Assembly: GCA_013398015.1 (NCBI GenBank)
Contig: VZRR01004515.1
Location: forward strand, 62,001-126,000
Length of the DNA stretch: 64,000 nucleotides
Direction: 5' to 3'
Source of the DNA: Oreocharis arfaki
Taxonomy: Eukaryota; Chordata; Aves; Passeriformes; Paramythiidae
Shown here: positions 25,001-37,250 of the stretch, in pieces
Layout of the letters: each line of letters begins with the position of its first letter
Numbering within the stretch: position 1 is the stretch's first letter
Translations under genes and position numbers: made by a program
The notes under the pieces: model-generated
What the model was told of the DNA's origin: nothing
The model's input: only the letters and a program-made list of their open reading frames with translations
The model's database searches: none

Positions 25001-25412
25001 ATCTCATTTCTAGTAGAAGTTAATCATGGCACTTGAAAGGATGTTCCTGATATTCTCATAATATAGTGAACAAAGGGCTGGGGTGGAGGTCTCTGCAAAA
25101 GGAGAGAAAGTACAGGAAAGGAGGCTAAAAGAGATGAGAGGGAAAGCAAACACAAGAGGATAAGGAAGAAATGAAGGAAAAGAAAAGATTGAAATAGTCC
25201 TTCAATAAGAATAGGTTTTCCACTTGTAGATGTTGAATCTGATATATGCTACCAAACAACTAATTAACATGACTAAAAGGGTTAAGAACCAGTCCTTTTA
25301 TTTACAATATGTGGATGGGTGTTTGTACCTGTCTAGTGAAATACAGGAACAGAAATTCCTCCAGTGATCATGAGCTTCAGGAATAAGGCTTTGATTATTC
25401 CTGGAACAATAG

Positions 25413-26524
25413 GGTAGCTTAGGTTTGACAGGACCTCTGGCAGTCATCTAGTTTAGCCTTGGGTTCAAAACATTTCCAAGAGTGGGTTATTTTGGGCTGT
25501 GTGTCCAGGCTGTATCTCTGAGGATGGAGATTGTAGCTCTGGGCTGCCTGGTCCAATATTGGACCATCGTTACCCGTCTGGACTTGCTCCAGTATATTAA
25601 CGCCTTTCTTGAAGCATGAAGCCCAAAAGTGGACACAATGATTTAGGTTCGGGCTCGGAAGTGCTGAGCGATTACTCCTCTTGGCCTGATGATAACACAT
25701 TGATAATGCTGCCCTCTGTGTTATTGACCTTTCCTGCAAGGATAAACTGACACTCAAAGGCTGACTAACACTGAAAGGATTCTCCAGTTCCTTGTCTGCA
25801 AATCTGTTTTCTAGCCAGTCTGTGCCGTTGCACAAGGTTATTCCAACCCAGATGGAAGACTCCACAATTACTTCTATTGAACTCCCTAAGGTTCCTGATG
25901 TCAGCCCATTTCTCAAGTCCCTCAAGGAATAGCTGAATGTGGTCCTGCTCTCCAAAGTATTGACTGCTCCCTCCAATTAGATTTCACTTGCTAGCTTGTT
26001 GGGAGTGCACTCTGTCCCATCATTCAGGTTGTTTAATAAAGGCAATAAATAGTGTTCCTCCCAGTGTGGATCCCTGAGGGAAGCTGCCAGTAAGTGGTTG
26101 CCATTAAAGCTGGTGCTGCTCATCAGAGCCCTTGGAGTCCAGTGGAGCCAGATTCCCTCAAATCTGCTTATACAGTGCATATCTTTCCTGTTTTTCCTTA
26201 AGGGCTGAAGAGGAAACCAAGTCAAAGGCCATCCTAAAGTCAGAGTGTGCAACATTTGCCATCTTCCCCTTCCTTATCCACAGCACCAGAGTCACTCCTG
26301 ATAAATCCGTAGGGGATATTAGCAGCTGCCTTGTCCATCATGTAGCTAGCAATGGCTTCTATGAGCTTTGCTCTGTAACTTTCCCAGGGATAGAGGTGAG
26401 GCTTGTAGCTACCTGGATCCTCTTCTTGCCCTCCTTGAAGACAGCTGTAACATTTACAGTTGTCCAATCATCAGGAACCTGCCCTAATCACCATGGTATT
26501 TCAGTGATGTAGCATTAGCAACCT
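25413..26524 (-). mobile_element. CR1 LINE, 3' segment (minus orientation), split by an LTR
   Basis: Begins with the CR1 3' end (TTAGGTTTGACAGGACCTCT) and reads back into ORF2. The minus-strand translation includes HCVHFWASCFKKG and NILEQVQ, which match the C-terminal part of the CR1 reverse-transcriptase protein (a segment like YCVQFWAPQYKKD...LLERVQ). The 185-codon frame at 25419-25976 comes from this element and is not a host gene. The element is interrupted at 26524 by a solo LTR and resumes at 27091. Confidence 0.9.
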
Positions 26525-27090
26525 TGTTGGGGTGGATGAGCTGGCAGCAGTAGAAGCTGGGATGCCAGAAAGCCCTGGTCTGGGAGACCCCCTGCGCTGG
26601 TGGGTCAACTCAGAGAACAAATAAGCTCCCCCTGCTCAGGTTACAGGGAAAGACTTCTTCTCCCATCAGGCAGTACCTGTCTGGTACCTGGTCCCCCCCT
26701 CCGCCCCTTCCCTCTCCCCATTGGTTGTTGTATCCCTCTGCCTTCCCCCTGCCCCTTGCCCCCAGGTAATTGGTTGCTGGTGCTCTGCCAGCCCCCTTTC
26801 TGTTACCCTTTATAAGCTTGTACACGAGGCCTGCTCGCCCTCTCTCGCCTCTGGACCCTTCGGAATAAACCTTTCGGAGCCCATGCGGAGAGCCCTCCAC
26901 GCTCCTTGCTCCTGGTAACACCTGAGCTATCCTGGCCTGGGTGCGGGGCTGTGTCTCAGTGCCAACCATCGGCACGGGGGCTGGAAGTCGGCCTGCGAGG
27001 TGCCGAGCTGCACCCCCAGGGCATTCCTTGCAGGGGATGCTTTCGGGTTAAAGCGGCGATTCCAGTCACCCCTCAGCACCCCGCATCACA
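26525..27090 (+). mobile_element. Solo LTR inserted in a CR1 copy, 4-bp target duplication
   Basis: A 566-bp GC-rich block that begins TGTTGGGG and ends CGCATCACA, flanked by ACCT at 26521-26524 and 27091-27094. Removing it and one ACCT restores continuous CR1 sequence (GCATTAGCAACCTCTCTCAG), which proves both ends. In plus orientation it has ATTGGTT-type CCAAT-box complements at 26719 and 26768, a TATAA box (26811) and AATAAA (26864), in the order expected for U3-R. No retroviral genes remain. A 4-bp duplication is typical of gammaretrovirus-like elements; the family is not identified. Confidence 0.9.
26811..26869 (+). promoter_or_regulatory. LTR core promoter and polyadenylation signal
   Basis: TATAAG at 26811-26816, preceded by CCCTT, is followed 48 bases later by AATAAA at 26864-26869. 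This compact spacing is usual where the R region lies between the two signals. Both look intact, so the solo LTR could in principle start or end transcripts inside the UBAC2 intron; there is no evidence that it does. Confidence 0.6.
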
Positions 27091-27395
27091 ACCTCTCTCA
27101 GAACCCTGAGGTACAGCCTATCTGGTCCTTTCACCTCCTATATGATCAGTTGGGCTCAAGAGCCTCCAAAACATCTTCCTTTACAGCAGGTGTTGCTCCA
27201 GTCCCACAGGAGGCTCTGGGACCTGCAAGGCCCGACGGCAAAATTAACCAGTGAAAACTGACCCAAAAAAGATATTGAGTGCCCTGGCTTTTTTCTTGCC
27301 CTTTGTCACTGGATCCCTTTTTTCACCAGGGGGTCCACATTTTCCTTAACCACCCTTTTGTTGTCCTTTACTGTGTCAGCCATATTCTAGTATTA
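27091..27395 (-). mobile_element. CR1 LINE, 5' segment, continuation after the LTR
   Basis: Resumes the interrupted CR1 directly after the LTR: GAACCCTGAGGTACAGCCTATCTGGTCC is reverse-complement CR1 ORF2 sequence. Further right, GGGGTCCACATTTTCCTTAA and CTTTTGTTGTCC continue along ORF2. With the part at 25413-26524 the copy is about 1.4 kb, still 5'-truncated compared with a full-length element of roughly 4.5 kb. The right edge is approximate. Confidence 0.85.
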
Positions 27396-29951
27396 TTATG
27401 TGGATAACTTCTTTGACAGACCTGCTGCAGATAAGTAGCATCCCTATATGATGCTATATATAGAATATATATATATAATATCCCTATAGATATTCTAAAA
27501 CAAGGCATAAGTAAAATATTGAAAATTCTGAAGGCAACAGAAAATACTTAAGGAAATTTTTGAAGTACAGAATTATATAAAGGAAGTTTAAAAGTAATCA
27601 GAATGAATTTTCACACGGTGAAAATTTGTACAGCCTGTACAAATTAGTTTCACACAGTGTTTTGAAGGGCACCAGTTCTGACATTTTAAAAAAAGATACC
27701 TGAAAGGATATTTTGGTAATACCTATTTATATTAAATGTGAACTCTGTCTAAAACACAAACACTGAAGCCTTTAGGAGCATACCTCTGTGGAGCCTATGA
27801 ACTTAACTGTTTCAGGAGAAAAGGCCCATCACTAAGTTTCCTCCAGCTCCTCTAGGCTGTTGGGTACTGAGCAGTGTCAGACACTGGACTTTGAATTAAG
27901 CTAATCCCTACTCTGGACTGGAGTGGTGCTTTCTGTGGCCTTCGTTGACATAAATGGTAACTACTAACATTTAGGGAACCTTTTAGGATTCTCTGATCTC
28001 TTTTTCAAATGCACTTGCAGTCTTGGGAAATTCCTTTTTGTACTTTCCCATCTTATGATTGAGTGCACTATTGCGTGTGAAATCTCTGTGTCTGAGTCAC
28101 TGTTTATCACAGGATCAATAAAACCTGAAAAGCATGCCACAGTTGTGGTATTCTCTCAGTTAATTTGGTCAGCCTAGAAAGAAATCATTTAAAAATACTT
28201 CTCTAAGAAGAGAAAATACATTTTTTCTTTGTTTTTCTTCTGTCTTCACTTATAAAACCTGATTTATTCAGTGAATATTGTCAACAATGGAATAACTTCA
28301 GATGAAGAATAATTTTTGTATGTTGCTTTCTTATAGCATTGTGACTCTTGCAACTTAAATAATTTCGGTTTATTTCAGGAATGTGTTGTGTGTGTTTATA
28401 CAGGTGTGTTTTGTTTGTGTAAAAACGATTATATGCAAAACTGAACATTTTTCACTAGTTTCTGAGTTAGCATTCTGTGTACATTTAAATTCATCTGACT
28501 GTCTGATGGATGGTACTAAAAATGTTTCTATAATTAAACTGTATTTAAGTCTTTGGAAGTTTTTCAGTAAGCTGAACTTCAAATATAACAAACAAAATGA
28601 TGGCAAAGTGCTCTTAAGCCACAGCCCATTAAAAAGTAAAAATAATATTTGAAGGCGGGTTTTTTTCTTTCGTAGCTGTGGGTGTTGCACTTGGCAATTA
28701 TTCAGGAAATGTAAGTTTTAATATTCAGTCCATCATTTCACATGGATTACTGCTATCAGTAGTTTCTCTGGAAGGGAAATGTATTTTTCAGTGAACAGTC
28801 CAAGTTACTGAGGTCCTGATCTGGGCTGTTTGCGGAATTTCCACTGGGTACAGAAAGGTTCCTTTCGAGTAAAGGCCTGTGGGAACTGCAACTCCTGAAA
28901 GTTTTGATAATCAGTGAAAAATCACCCTGTGCAGCACCCTGCACCTGTGAGACACAGGACAGAGCAGTGCTACAGCTGAGGATTCACCTGGGACTCATGG
29001 CACTTTGCTGGTGGCCTCCCCTGCCTGCAGCCTTCACGGCTCCTCCAGTACAGCAAATTGTGTCTGCCTGAAGTGACCTTTTGTAATTCACCTTCTCCAT
29101 CCTAGGAAGTATTTTTCTCCTGCAATCTCCCATATCCATGCCTTTGGCATTGGTTCTTCTGGGACCTCCCCTGTGTTCTTTAGGGTTTATGGTTTATTTT
29201 TCTGTTCATGGTTTAGTTTTCTGTGTGTTTTATGGTGAGGGAAATGGGCTTTGTATATGGGTGTCTGAATGAAATGCACTAGTTCATGTTCACAAGATCA
29301 GTCTAGGCATCTGGTTACTGTAAAAAGTGCTTGAAGTCTTAGATTCTATGAAACTCCTTCCAATGATGGTTTAAAAACTTAAAAAACATCTTGTGTTGTG
29401 ATTAAGCTGAGGACCCTAAAGGAAGCTTTATTTGTAGGGCCATGGAAGTCACTGGCAAAGGGAAATTAAATCAAACTGTCAATATTCCCATCTTAGATAC
29501 TGTACTCTACTGGCAATCCTCTAACACCGTAAGTCTGGCTAATTACCAGGAGCTTAGCTTCATAAGTGAAGTGGTTTCCTTAACCTTTTGGGAAAGGTAA
29601 AATCCTTACCATTTATCCATTTGAATCAAAGAAGGAGATTACTGCTGTTCTTGTTGTGTGCTGTGCTTTATAGGAAGAATCTGCTATTGGATGAAATATG
29701 TAGCCTTCTCTTCTGCCTCCAGTCTTAAACATTTGGAAATAAAATACTTTTTGTCACTTGTTCTTATTTGCTAATGAATCTATTACCTTGAATGCCACAA
29801 GTTGTCTAGTGGTGGTTCCCAAGGAGGACCTTTGTTTGCAAGGTGATGTCACATTTTGAATGTTATGTACTTAGAATTAACTGCTTTTAATTGTTTGACA
29901 CTACTGTTGCTAGTATCATTCTTATAACCATCTGTATCTTTCTTTTTGCAG
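27396..29951. other. UBAC2 intron just upstream of the first visible exon
   Basis: AT-rich intron. An alternating AT tract lies at about 27454-27481. A 35-base block at 28676-28710 has a good acceptor (TTTCTTTCGTAG) and donor (AAT then GTAAGT) but does not encode UBAC2-like residues or give the needed phase, so I do not call it an exon. The pyrimidine tract TCTTTTTGCAG ends this intron at 29951. Confidence 0.6.
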
Positions 29952-30075
29952 CTTGGGTCCTGTGTTTGCGCTGTTCGTTCCATTTTATTCCTCCATTCCA
30001 AGAGTGCAGGTGACACAAGTATTGGGACACTTTTCTATCACAAACAAGTCTCTGGTCTACATACTGGGTTTACAG
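29952..30075 (+). CDS. UBAC2: UBAC2 exon: membrane domain, first exon visible
   Basis: UBAC2 is an ER-membrane protein with an inactive rhomboid-like domain and a C-terminal UBA domain. In mammals it takes part in ER-associated degradation and keeps UBXD8 (FAF2) in the ER. This 124-bp exon starts with one base (C) that completes a codon begun in an exon not seen here, then encodes 41 residues from LGPVFALFVPFY to YILGLQ. Human UBAC2 has LAPVFALFVPFY and YILGLQ at the same place, around residue 131 onward. It has the acceptor TTTTTGCAG and the donor CAG/GTATGG. The peptide covers a hydrophobic helix plus a cytosolic or lumenal loop (SIPRVQV). It is the 5'-most coding exon I can identify, so the gene is partial in this window. 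Confidence 0.95.
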
Positions 30076-31932
30076 GTATGGTATGTACTTGCTTGTTCAT
30101 CTTTTAATAAACTAATAATGTAGTAAGTATTTCTGTATGTTTGTCTATGAATTTTGATGCATGATTCAACATGCATTTAGCTAGTAACTATCTCATCAGC
30201 TAAAACACAGAGAAACACGTGTTTCTAGTGTGCTGAAGTGGTGAGCAAGTGGTCTGTTCTTACCTTGTCTTACATGGGAAAATATAATAGAGGGTTCTGC
30301 AGGGGGTTTTTTGGTCAGTAAAATGAATTAGACGAAAAGAGGTTAAAACAGAACCTGATCCAAAAGCGTATGTATCTTTCACCTTTCTAGTTTGCTTATA
30401 TTCTTGAATTTGTTTATTTTTTCCCTTGTCTATTAGAGTTCAAATGAAGCTGTAGAATACAGTATTTTTTATGGTAAGACTGTTTGTAAATAATCAAGGT
30501 TTTGGCTGAATTTCACTTTTGTATAAATTAATCTTACTTGTATATCATGCATTACCATGTGACAGATAATTTAAAATAGTATAACATAGAGCATAGCAAC
30601 ATCATGTAGTATTCTGTGGAATATGACTGGAAAAATATAGCTACTTTGTATAGAAAGCCAGTAGTTGTTCAAAAAACAATTTAAAAAACCCCAAACCCAG
30701 CAGCCTAGAAAGGAATGGACACTTGTGTCACAACTTGAGTTATGAAATAGGAGAAATGCAAATTTATGAGAAATTAGGCTCACTTCTATATATTCGAGGG
30801 AATCAAAAGTAGCTCTGACATTAGCAATGGGGTAGACACCATAGTTATGTGAAATGTGGTAGAGAGTATTTTAGATTAGGTAGTCAGTTTCAGAATGTTA
30901 GCTTGTGTTCCACATCAGCCTTTGGTTTCCTTCACTTTCTGCTCCAGCACTTTATTTTCTTGATCTTTCAGAAATCTTGTTTTCTCTCTTCTGAACCCAT
31001 CTATTCCACTACTATTACAGTCTTTGGGAAAGCCATGATATTGAGTAGCCCATTTTCCATCGTGTCTTTTGCATTTTGCTTTCATACACTCAGCACCTCC
31101 AGGGCAGATCAGTGCTGCCACTAACCCCCGTATCTCTGTGGGATCTCTCCCTGCTGTGCGCAGAACGGTTGCTGCCATCACATAGAGGCTGAGGGAAGAC
31201 TCATTTGCCTTTTTCTCATTTGTAAATTCTGCCCTTATCTCAACTCACTCTTTCAGTAGTCAGAACTCTAGAGGGAACGTGTTCTCATGATTCAGTCAGC
31301 CTCCTGCAGAAGCATTTTAGTAACCAGTATTGGTCTAATTTTCAGTACATTTTTCCAGTTGGTAATAATCTTCTCCAGGTGGTTAGTCACATACTTTGCT
31401 GGAAACAATGGGCTGCCATGTTGACTTATCAGGATTTTTTTAAAAATTCACTCCAACTTATTTCTGTGATTTCATGTCAGCAAATATGTCACTGGGTGAG
31501 AGCTTTATTTCTTTGATTTTGATGCTCGTGCTTAATCTGTCTGTGACTGTGTGTCTGAGAACTTCACTTGGAGTGCCTGTCTGCTTGGAACTCTTCTTCT
31601 GTTGCTGCTGAGTCATTTCCTTTGCTTCAGTCTGTCTTTCAAACTTGTTTTTCTGTGCAGCCTATAATTGACATCCTGTTATACTTAATAAGCTATATGA
31701 AAATAAAATGTTCTGTAGAAGGGGAACAATTGTTGGATCCCTGTGTTTTTTCCATTTTGCTGCTTCTGGAATACTTTTTTTTTTTAATGTTAAACGGAAT
31801 TTTAATAGAGGTAAAAGTCTGACGTCTCCCATTGTCATGATGAGTGCATACCCTATATTGTATTGCAGCTTAGTAGTTCATATAGCAATAACTTTGTAAA
31901 AAAAAATTTAAATCCCTGCTCTTGTCTTCTAG
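30076..31932 (+). other. UBAC2 intron (1857 bp)
   Basis: Bounded by GTATGG and TCTTCTAG. It contains no gene. Frames of about 90 codons on both strands at 30849-31181 overlap each other and show no family resemblance. Confidence 0.85.
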
Positions 31933-31980
31933 CTCTTAACTTCTGGTTCCTACATCTGGATTTTAGCCTTAAGTGGATTG
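31933..31980 (+). CDS. UBAC2: UBAC2 exon: short transmembrane segment exon (48 bp)
   Basis: Encodes 16 residues, LLTSGSYIWILALSGL, against human LFTSGSYIWIVAISGL. It is a hydrophobic piece that continues the last membrane helix of the rhomboid-like domain. The acceptor is CTTGTCTTCTAG and the donor TTG/GTGAGT. The exon begins and ends between codons (phase 0) and is a multiple of three, so skipping it would keep the frame but remove part of a membrane helix. It is too short to find by open-frame length; identification rests on the strong match and correct splice sites and on the join to the exons on either side. Confidence 0.94.
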
Positions 31981-34900
31981 GTGAGTCTTACTGTTATAAA
32001 AATACGTTGCTTAAAACACTCTGTTACATATGTGATCAGCAAAGTATATTTGGACTCAAAAAGAACAGAAATTACTAAGTAATATTTTGTGTTGGTAAGT
32101 AGAAAGTTTTCCTCTTCAACTTCCAAATACAGCACTGACTAGCTGGTGATAAACTGAAAGACGACAAAATTGGTGGTTAGTATTTTCAGGGTGCCACTGC
32201 TCTCTGCCTAAAATTAATTTTGTTGCCATGGATATAGCTGTACACCCACAACTATAAATGAGATTATTGTGGAAATGGTAGAAATGTGTACCCTGGGTTG
32301 GTGTTTGTTTTTTTCAGTTTTCAGCAAGTCTCAAGCTTTGATTCCAAACCTCAGATTTTAATAACTTTGCTGTGTGGATTTTTCATACTTAGCTGATCTC
32401 CTAGATCTGTAGTATAGCTGTTTCTCACAATGACAGTGGCAGTAAGGGTACATAATCACGTTTGTCACATCAGTCAGATAAAGGAGGTGTGGTCTGTCTT
32501 TTTCCTTTCTGACTCTGTTCTTGGTACTAAGGCACTAAGTGCTGGAACAGATGCTGCTAAATCTTTCAGATTGTTAGATACTGATAAGCTTCTTTTAAAA
32601 TTTAAAAAACTTAGAAATCAGGAGCTCAGACTGATTTCTTGGTCCAAAAGACTGTAACCTTTTCAAACAGCGAGAGTGCCACCACTTCCAAGGGAGCTCA
32701 TTATCAAGTTGATGGAGTCTTGAGAATTCAAATTATGCCCTTGCTGCACAGAACCTACTTATTTGAATTTGGGTTGAGCTCACAGGGAAATGCTGCTACA
32801 GCTCAGTAGTTTGGTCTCCATTTGCATTTGCTCTCCTTGTGCACACTATTTGCATTGACTGTTGCAAAATATTCAGTGAATTTGTAGGATAACTAATAAC
32901 AGGAGTGACGGAACAGCAAATAGTGACGTCTGCTCATGATTTGTTCTTGCTATAAATATCGATGAAAGCAGTGCAGCTAACAAACCAGAATCTATCTCCC
33001 CTGGGAATCAGCCCAAGCCTCTGTGCCCACCAAAGGATCTGTGACTTCCTCCAAATGCACTGCCCTTCCTGTTACTCTGCTGGCTCTTTTAATAGCCCTT
33101 CCTTTCAAACAGGTGTTCATTGGAGAGGGAAGGAAAGGAAAGAAATGGAAAGGCATTTTAACTCCCTCTTTCCTGATGACAGAAGCTGTATGTATACTTG
33201 ATTATACAGACATATAAAGAGTAGTTCAATTTTTGTTTCATAATATACTATGTAGTTCTTATTTTAATTCTCTTTTAATGTAAAGTTTTATTCTTATGTA
33301 TAATGAAACTTTCTCAACTTTCTTAGTAATCTTTTTTATAAACTAGCAGTCTTTTTTTTAAATTTCAGGTTGACAGTATGTTTAACTTAGGTGAGAATCC
33401 ATAGAATTAAATTGAGCTACCTCTGTGTCACAGGAAGGCTAAAAAAATAATTTCAAGTTTTCGTATTGCTTCCGTCAGCATGAATTAAGTCATCATCAAT
33501 GATGATGCGTTTTCAGTCTCAATTTTTTTCTGCAGCAAGCAGAGAGTTGCACTCCACCACTTTGTAATAAGTGCTGCAATTTGAAAAGAAATTCATGTTT
33601 GGATTTTCAGCCTTTTTTTTTTTTTTTTTGCATAGCATATCTGCCACACTCCTGTAATTAAGAATTCTCTTCTTCTCTTCTGTTAGAAATTATAATTTGG
33701 CATCTTTTGAGAAAACTTGATAAAGTAATGAAGTTTCATGGTATATTAAATAAGAAGGATATGCAACACTATAAAGATGCCTTTTAGCACTACAAGTGTA
33801 GTTGGTTGATAGCATGTATATGTACAATGTCAGAAGTAAAGAGATTATCAAATTAACGTTAAGTCGTTCTGACAACCTATGTTATATAATTCTTACTACT
33901 TCTGATATTTTTCAAGCTTACTAGCTTAGTCTTTGTGGACTCAAATTTTCATGTATTTGTACACAAAGGATGAGTAAACACCAAGTCAGATAGGTGTGAT
34001 ATTTAGTCACTAGTTTGTTGCCTGTTAGACACTTCACTGTATTTTTAGCACTGAAGATCATTTAGCCACTCATATGAGTGTATTATGTTCTGTAATTTAG
34101 CTTTTGTTGCACTTCTGCTTATGTGGAATATTAAAATGGGTGGTGTACAATTTCTGAGTTGCTGTCAGTTTCCACTTTGTCTTCACTATGTTCCTGGTTT
34201 AGGTTTATTTAAATTCTCACAATCTATATTTGAACATGACTAAATGGGATCTGACTTTCCAGTTACATCCTTCCAAGTATCATTAGGCTTAGTTGTGAAT
34301 TCCGTGCAGGGTGTAGTGGTACTGGGAATTGATCTGCCTTGAGTTCTTGTTTTCAGTGGTTTTGAGTGATGCCATCATTACAGAAACGTGTGTATGAGTC
34401 TATGTGTGCAGGTAGGCATTCATGTAATGTGCCTGGTGATAGGGAATTTTAGACAATTTGTGGTTTTGAGGGCGAATTGTTCTCGGTTGCAGAAATTAAA
34501 GTTCATGTTTTATTATTGGAATACAAAAGGTCTGCTGTGTCTGTCTTTGTGATAAGCTATATCTTGCTAGATCTAATTTTGAACCAGCACAGGAATATAC
34601 TCTTAAAGGCAGTATCTTTTCTCTCCACATGAAACTGGACAATCAGTTATTGTATTTTTGGTATGTCAGTTGTTGGTATGTTGTATAAAACATGCTGTTT
34701 AAATACATGATGCTTATTTATAAGGAAGATGAGAATTTAAGTAGACCTAAAGAAATTCACAAATCTGATGTAATCAGTAATCTGTAATGTTCTCCTTATG
34801 AGTGATAAGACTAGTTTAGTTTCTTGTGATTTATTTTGCCAGGAATATATGATGCCTAGTGCATACAGACCAGATTTGTTTCTTATGATAGGAGTTTTTT

Positions 34901-36756
34901 GGGGTTTGTGTCATAAAATTAGGAAACATATTAGAGATGCCCAGAATTCTTTCAGTAGCTGTTTACAGAAGTGCTTCCATGTAGTGCATATCACTCAGTT
35001 TAGTGAAGGCCTGAAACAGTTTCTTCACTATTTTTTTTCTTTAAAATAGTCAAAACAACTTAGGAAGTGGTTTTCATGTTTCACTGGAGGTATACATCTT
35101 CTCTTTTTTTTTCACCCCTTTAAAATCTCTTGGATTCCCACTTTACATTTTTCCTTGCTACATTCTTGTAGGATTGAAATTTGAGAGGTTTGTCAAGGCT
35201 GTCATAGCTAGAGCTCACCTGCTTAAAGAAGCTCAGATTGGTGACCAGCAGAAGACATGTCCCACTAAGACATGCAGTTCCCTCCACTTTCTAAGATAAT
35301 GTTGTCATCAGACAGATCACATGCCATGGGTTTTTCTGAGTAGCTTAGGGCTGTATTTCATAGGGGGAATGTATCTTTCAGGCCCTTTCTTTGATTTTAG
35401 TGTTGTAGCCTTTCTTCTTACCTAGTATTGTTTTTTCACTTGTTTGCAAGATGACCTGCACTGCATAAAGTTCAAAATTTGGAACCCACCAAGTCTACTG
35501 TGAGCTGCCCTGAATTTGCGTAGAGTTCAGTTTGAACCTTAGGAAACTGAAATTGAAAAATGTCTGAAACTCTGCTTGACTTGCAGATTTCACTAATCTG
35601 AATGTAACAGTTTTCTGCATTGTTACTGTGCTACACTGGAATTTACTTTTCTCAGATTGTATGAAAAGCTGTGCTTTTTGTATTTGGGTATTGGAAAGAG
35701 TAGAGAATCTGTAATTTAGAGCTTGTACTTTAACAGCTTAAGGTTAAGATAGAAAGTTCAGACAGTGTTGAGTGCATGGTTTTAATTTCAGTTCTGGTTA
35801 CTGTACATTAGTTATTATTTATAATTTTGAAGTGGGTTATTTAATTTTACATAGACTACAGATATCTGCTGTTAAATTCTCCCAAGCACACTTGGATTGT
35901 ACTTTTGGGTTCTATTTGTTAGGAACTTTATCCATTCTTTCTGTTAGTTATTCATTCAGCTGAGGTGTTTTTGTATAGTGAATTCGTGTCCTTTAGAATT
36001 GGCATTTATAGGATAAAATGTGATTCAGCTGGGGAGCAAAATAATTAAACCAGGCTTTCACTGGTTTAGTTCTTGTCTTAAAAATAGCATTATGTAGTTA
36101 ATACCTGATCAGACCTAGGAATCATTGGTTTTCTTGTTGTTTTGTTTCCTCTTTCACAAATTTCTTAAGTGGTTTTGAACAATTCATGCTGAATTTTTTG
36201 TTGTTTTAAAAAATGTTTTGAAGGGAATGCGGAAGCATTTGTGTTACTCCCCAGTATAGTATTTACATTTAAATTATCATCCCTTCTACATACTTAAAAT
36301 TATTAAATATTATTAAAGTATTAAATATGTGCTTTCTCATAGAGAGTTTTTGGTCAGGGTCTGTTAATCTATGCAGTTACCTCCACATTCATGTCCTGCT
36401 GTGCTTTGTCCTTTATCCTCCTGTTAGTCTGGATATCCTTCAGTCATCCACGTTTAGTCTCATGTAGGTCTTTAGTCAAAGTATGATATTTCTTGAACTC
36501 TTTGTAACTGTGATTATAAGTGCATTCAGGTAAATGCTAGTTAAATGTTGGATCTAGTTAACCCCCGAATATTTGACATTGGTGTTACAGAATAAATATC
36601 AGTACTATTGCTAATATCAGTGAGACTACTCACTTAGTAAAAATTCTGCCTATGCTTAAGTACTTACCTAAGTAAAACCACGTGTTTTGTGTGTAGCTGA
36701 TGTGATTCCCCTTTCCTGGTAGAACTACTTCCCAAAGAGCAAGTACTCAGATGCTT

Positions 36757-37250
36757 CACAGAATCACTGAGGGTAGCATCTGATCCAGCCTTGGCCACCC
36801 AGAACACCTTGCCCCAGGACCAGGTTCTGATGGCTTTTGAGTATCTCCAAGGATGGAGAGTGTACTACCTTCCTGGGCAACCTGTGCTAGTGTTCGATCA
36901 ACCTCACAGTGAAAAAGTATTTCCTGATCTTCAGAGGGAGCCTCCCACGTTTCAGTTTGTGCCCATTGCCTCTGTTCCTGTCGCTGGGAACCACTGAGAA
37001 AAGCCTGATTTCATCCTCTTCATTTCCCTTCAGGCACTTCTTTACTTTGATAAAATCCCCCTGGGCCTTCTCCAGGCCAAACAGTCCCACTTCTCTCAGG
37101 CTCTTCTCATGTGAAAGATGTTCCCAGTCCTTTGATCATCCTTGTGGCCCTGCACTGGACTTGCTCCAGCAAGTCTGTGTCTCCCGTGCCAGGGAGTGCA
37201 GAATTGAGCTTAAGTACTCCAGCTGCACCCTCAGCAGTGCATAGCTTGTG
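36757..37250 (-). mobile_element. CR1 LINE fragment (minus orientation)
   Basis: The 3' side is at the left (CACAGAATCACTGAGG). The minus-strand translation preserves much of the CR1 ORF2 C-terminus: RLFSVVPSDRNRGNGHKLK and IRKYFFTVRLIEH, and further right QCRATRMIKGLG. Short frames at 36887-37090 and 37107-37364 are remnants of this protein, broken by frameshifts. A younger-looking copy than the one at 6536 because long runs still match, but 5'-truncated and inactive. Confidence 0.93.

Larger units (their letters stand above)
14021..25412. other. UBAC2 intron, no gene seen
   Basis: A long AT-rich intron with no open frame over 100 codons and no recognised transposon. The region should also hold the promoter and 5' untranslated exon of GPR183 (minus strand), but I cannot place them from sequence alone. 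An assembly-type duplication at 16495-16778 and a small (ATA)n tract at 22052 are listed separately. Confidence 0.5.

Noticed and set aside
25419..25976. 185-codon minus-strand frame
   Set aside because: It lies entirely in a CR1 copy and carries reverse-transcriptase C-terminal remnants (CVHFWA, LEQVQ); not a host gene.
28676..28710. 35-bp block with good acceptor (TTTCTTTCGTAG) and donor (GTAAGT)
   Set aside because: Length and phase do not fit the preceding UBAC2 exon and the translation has no likeness to UBAC2.
33613..33629. T17 tract considered as the tail of a minus-strand processed pseudogene
   Set aside because: No coding remnant or target duplication is visible beside it.
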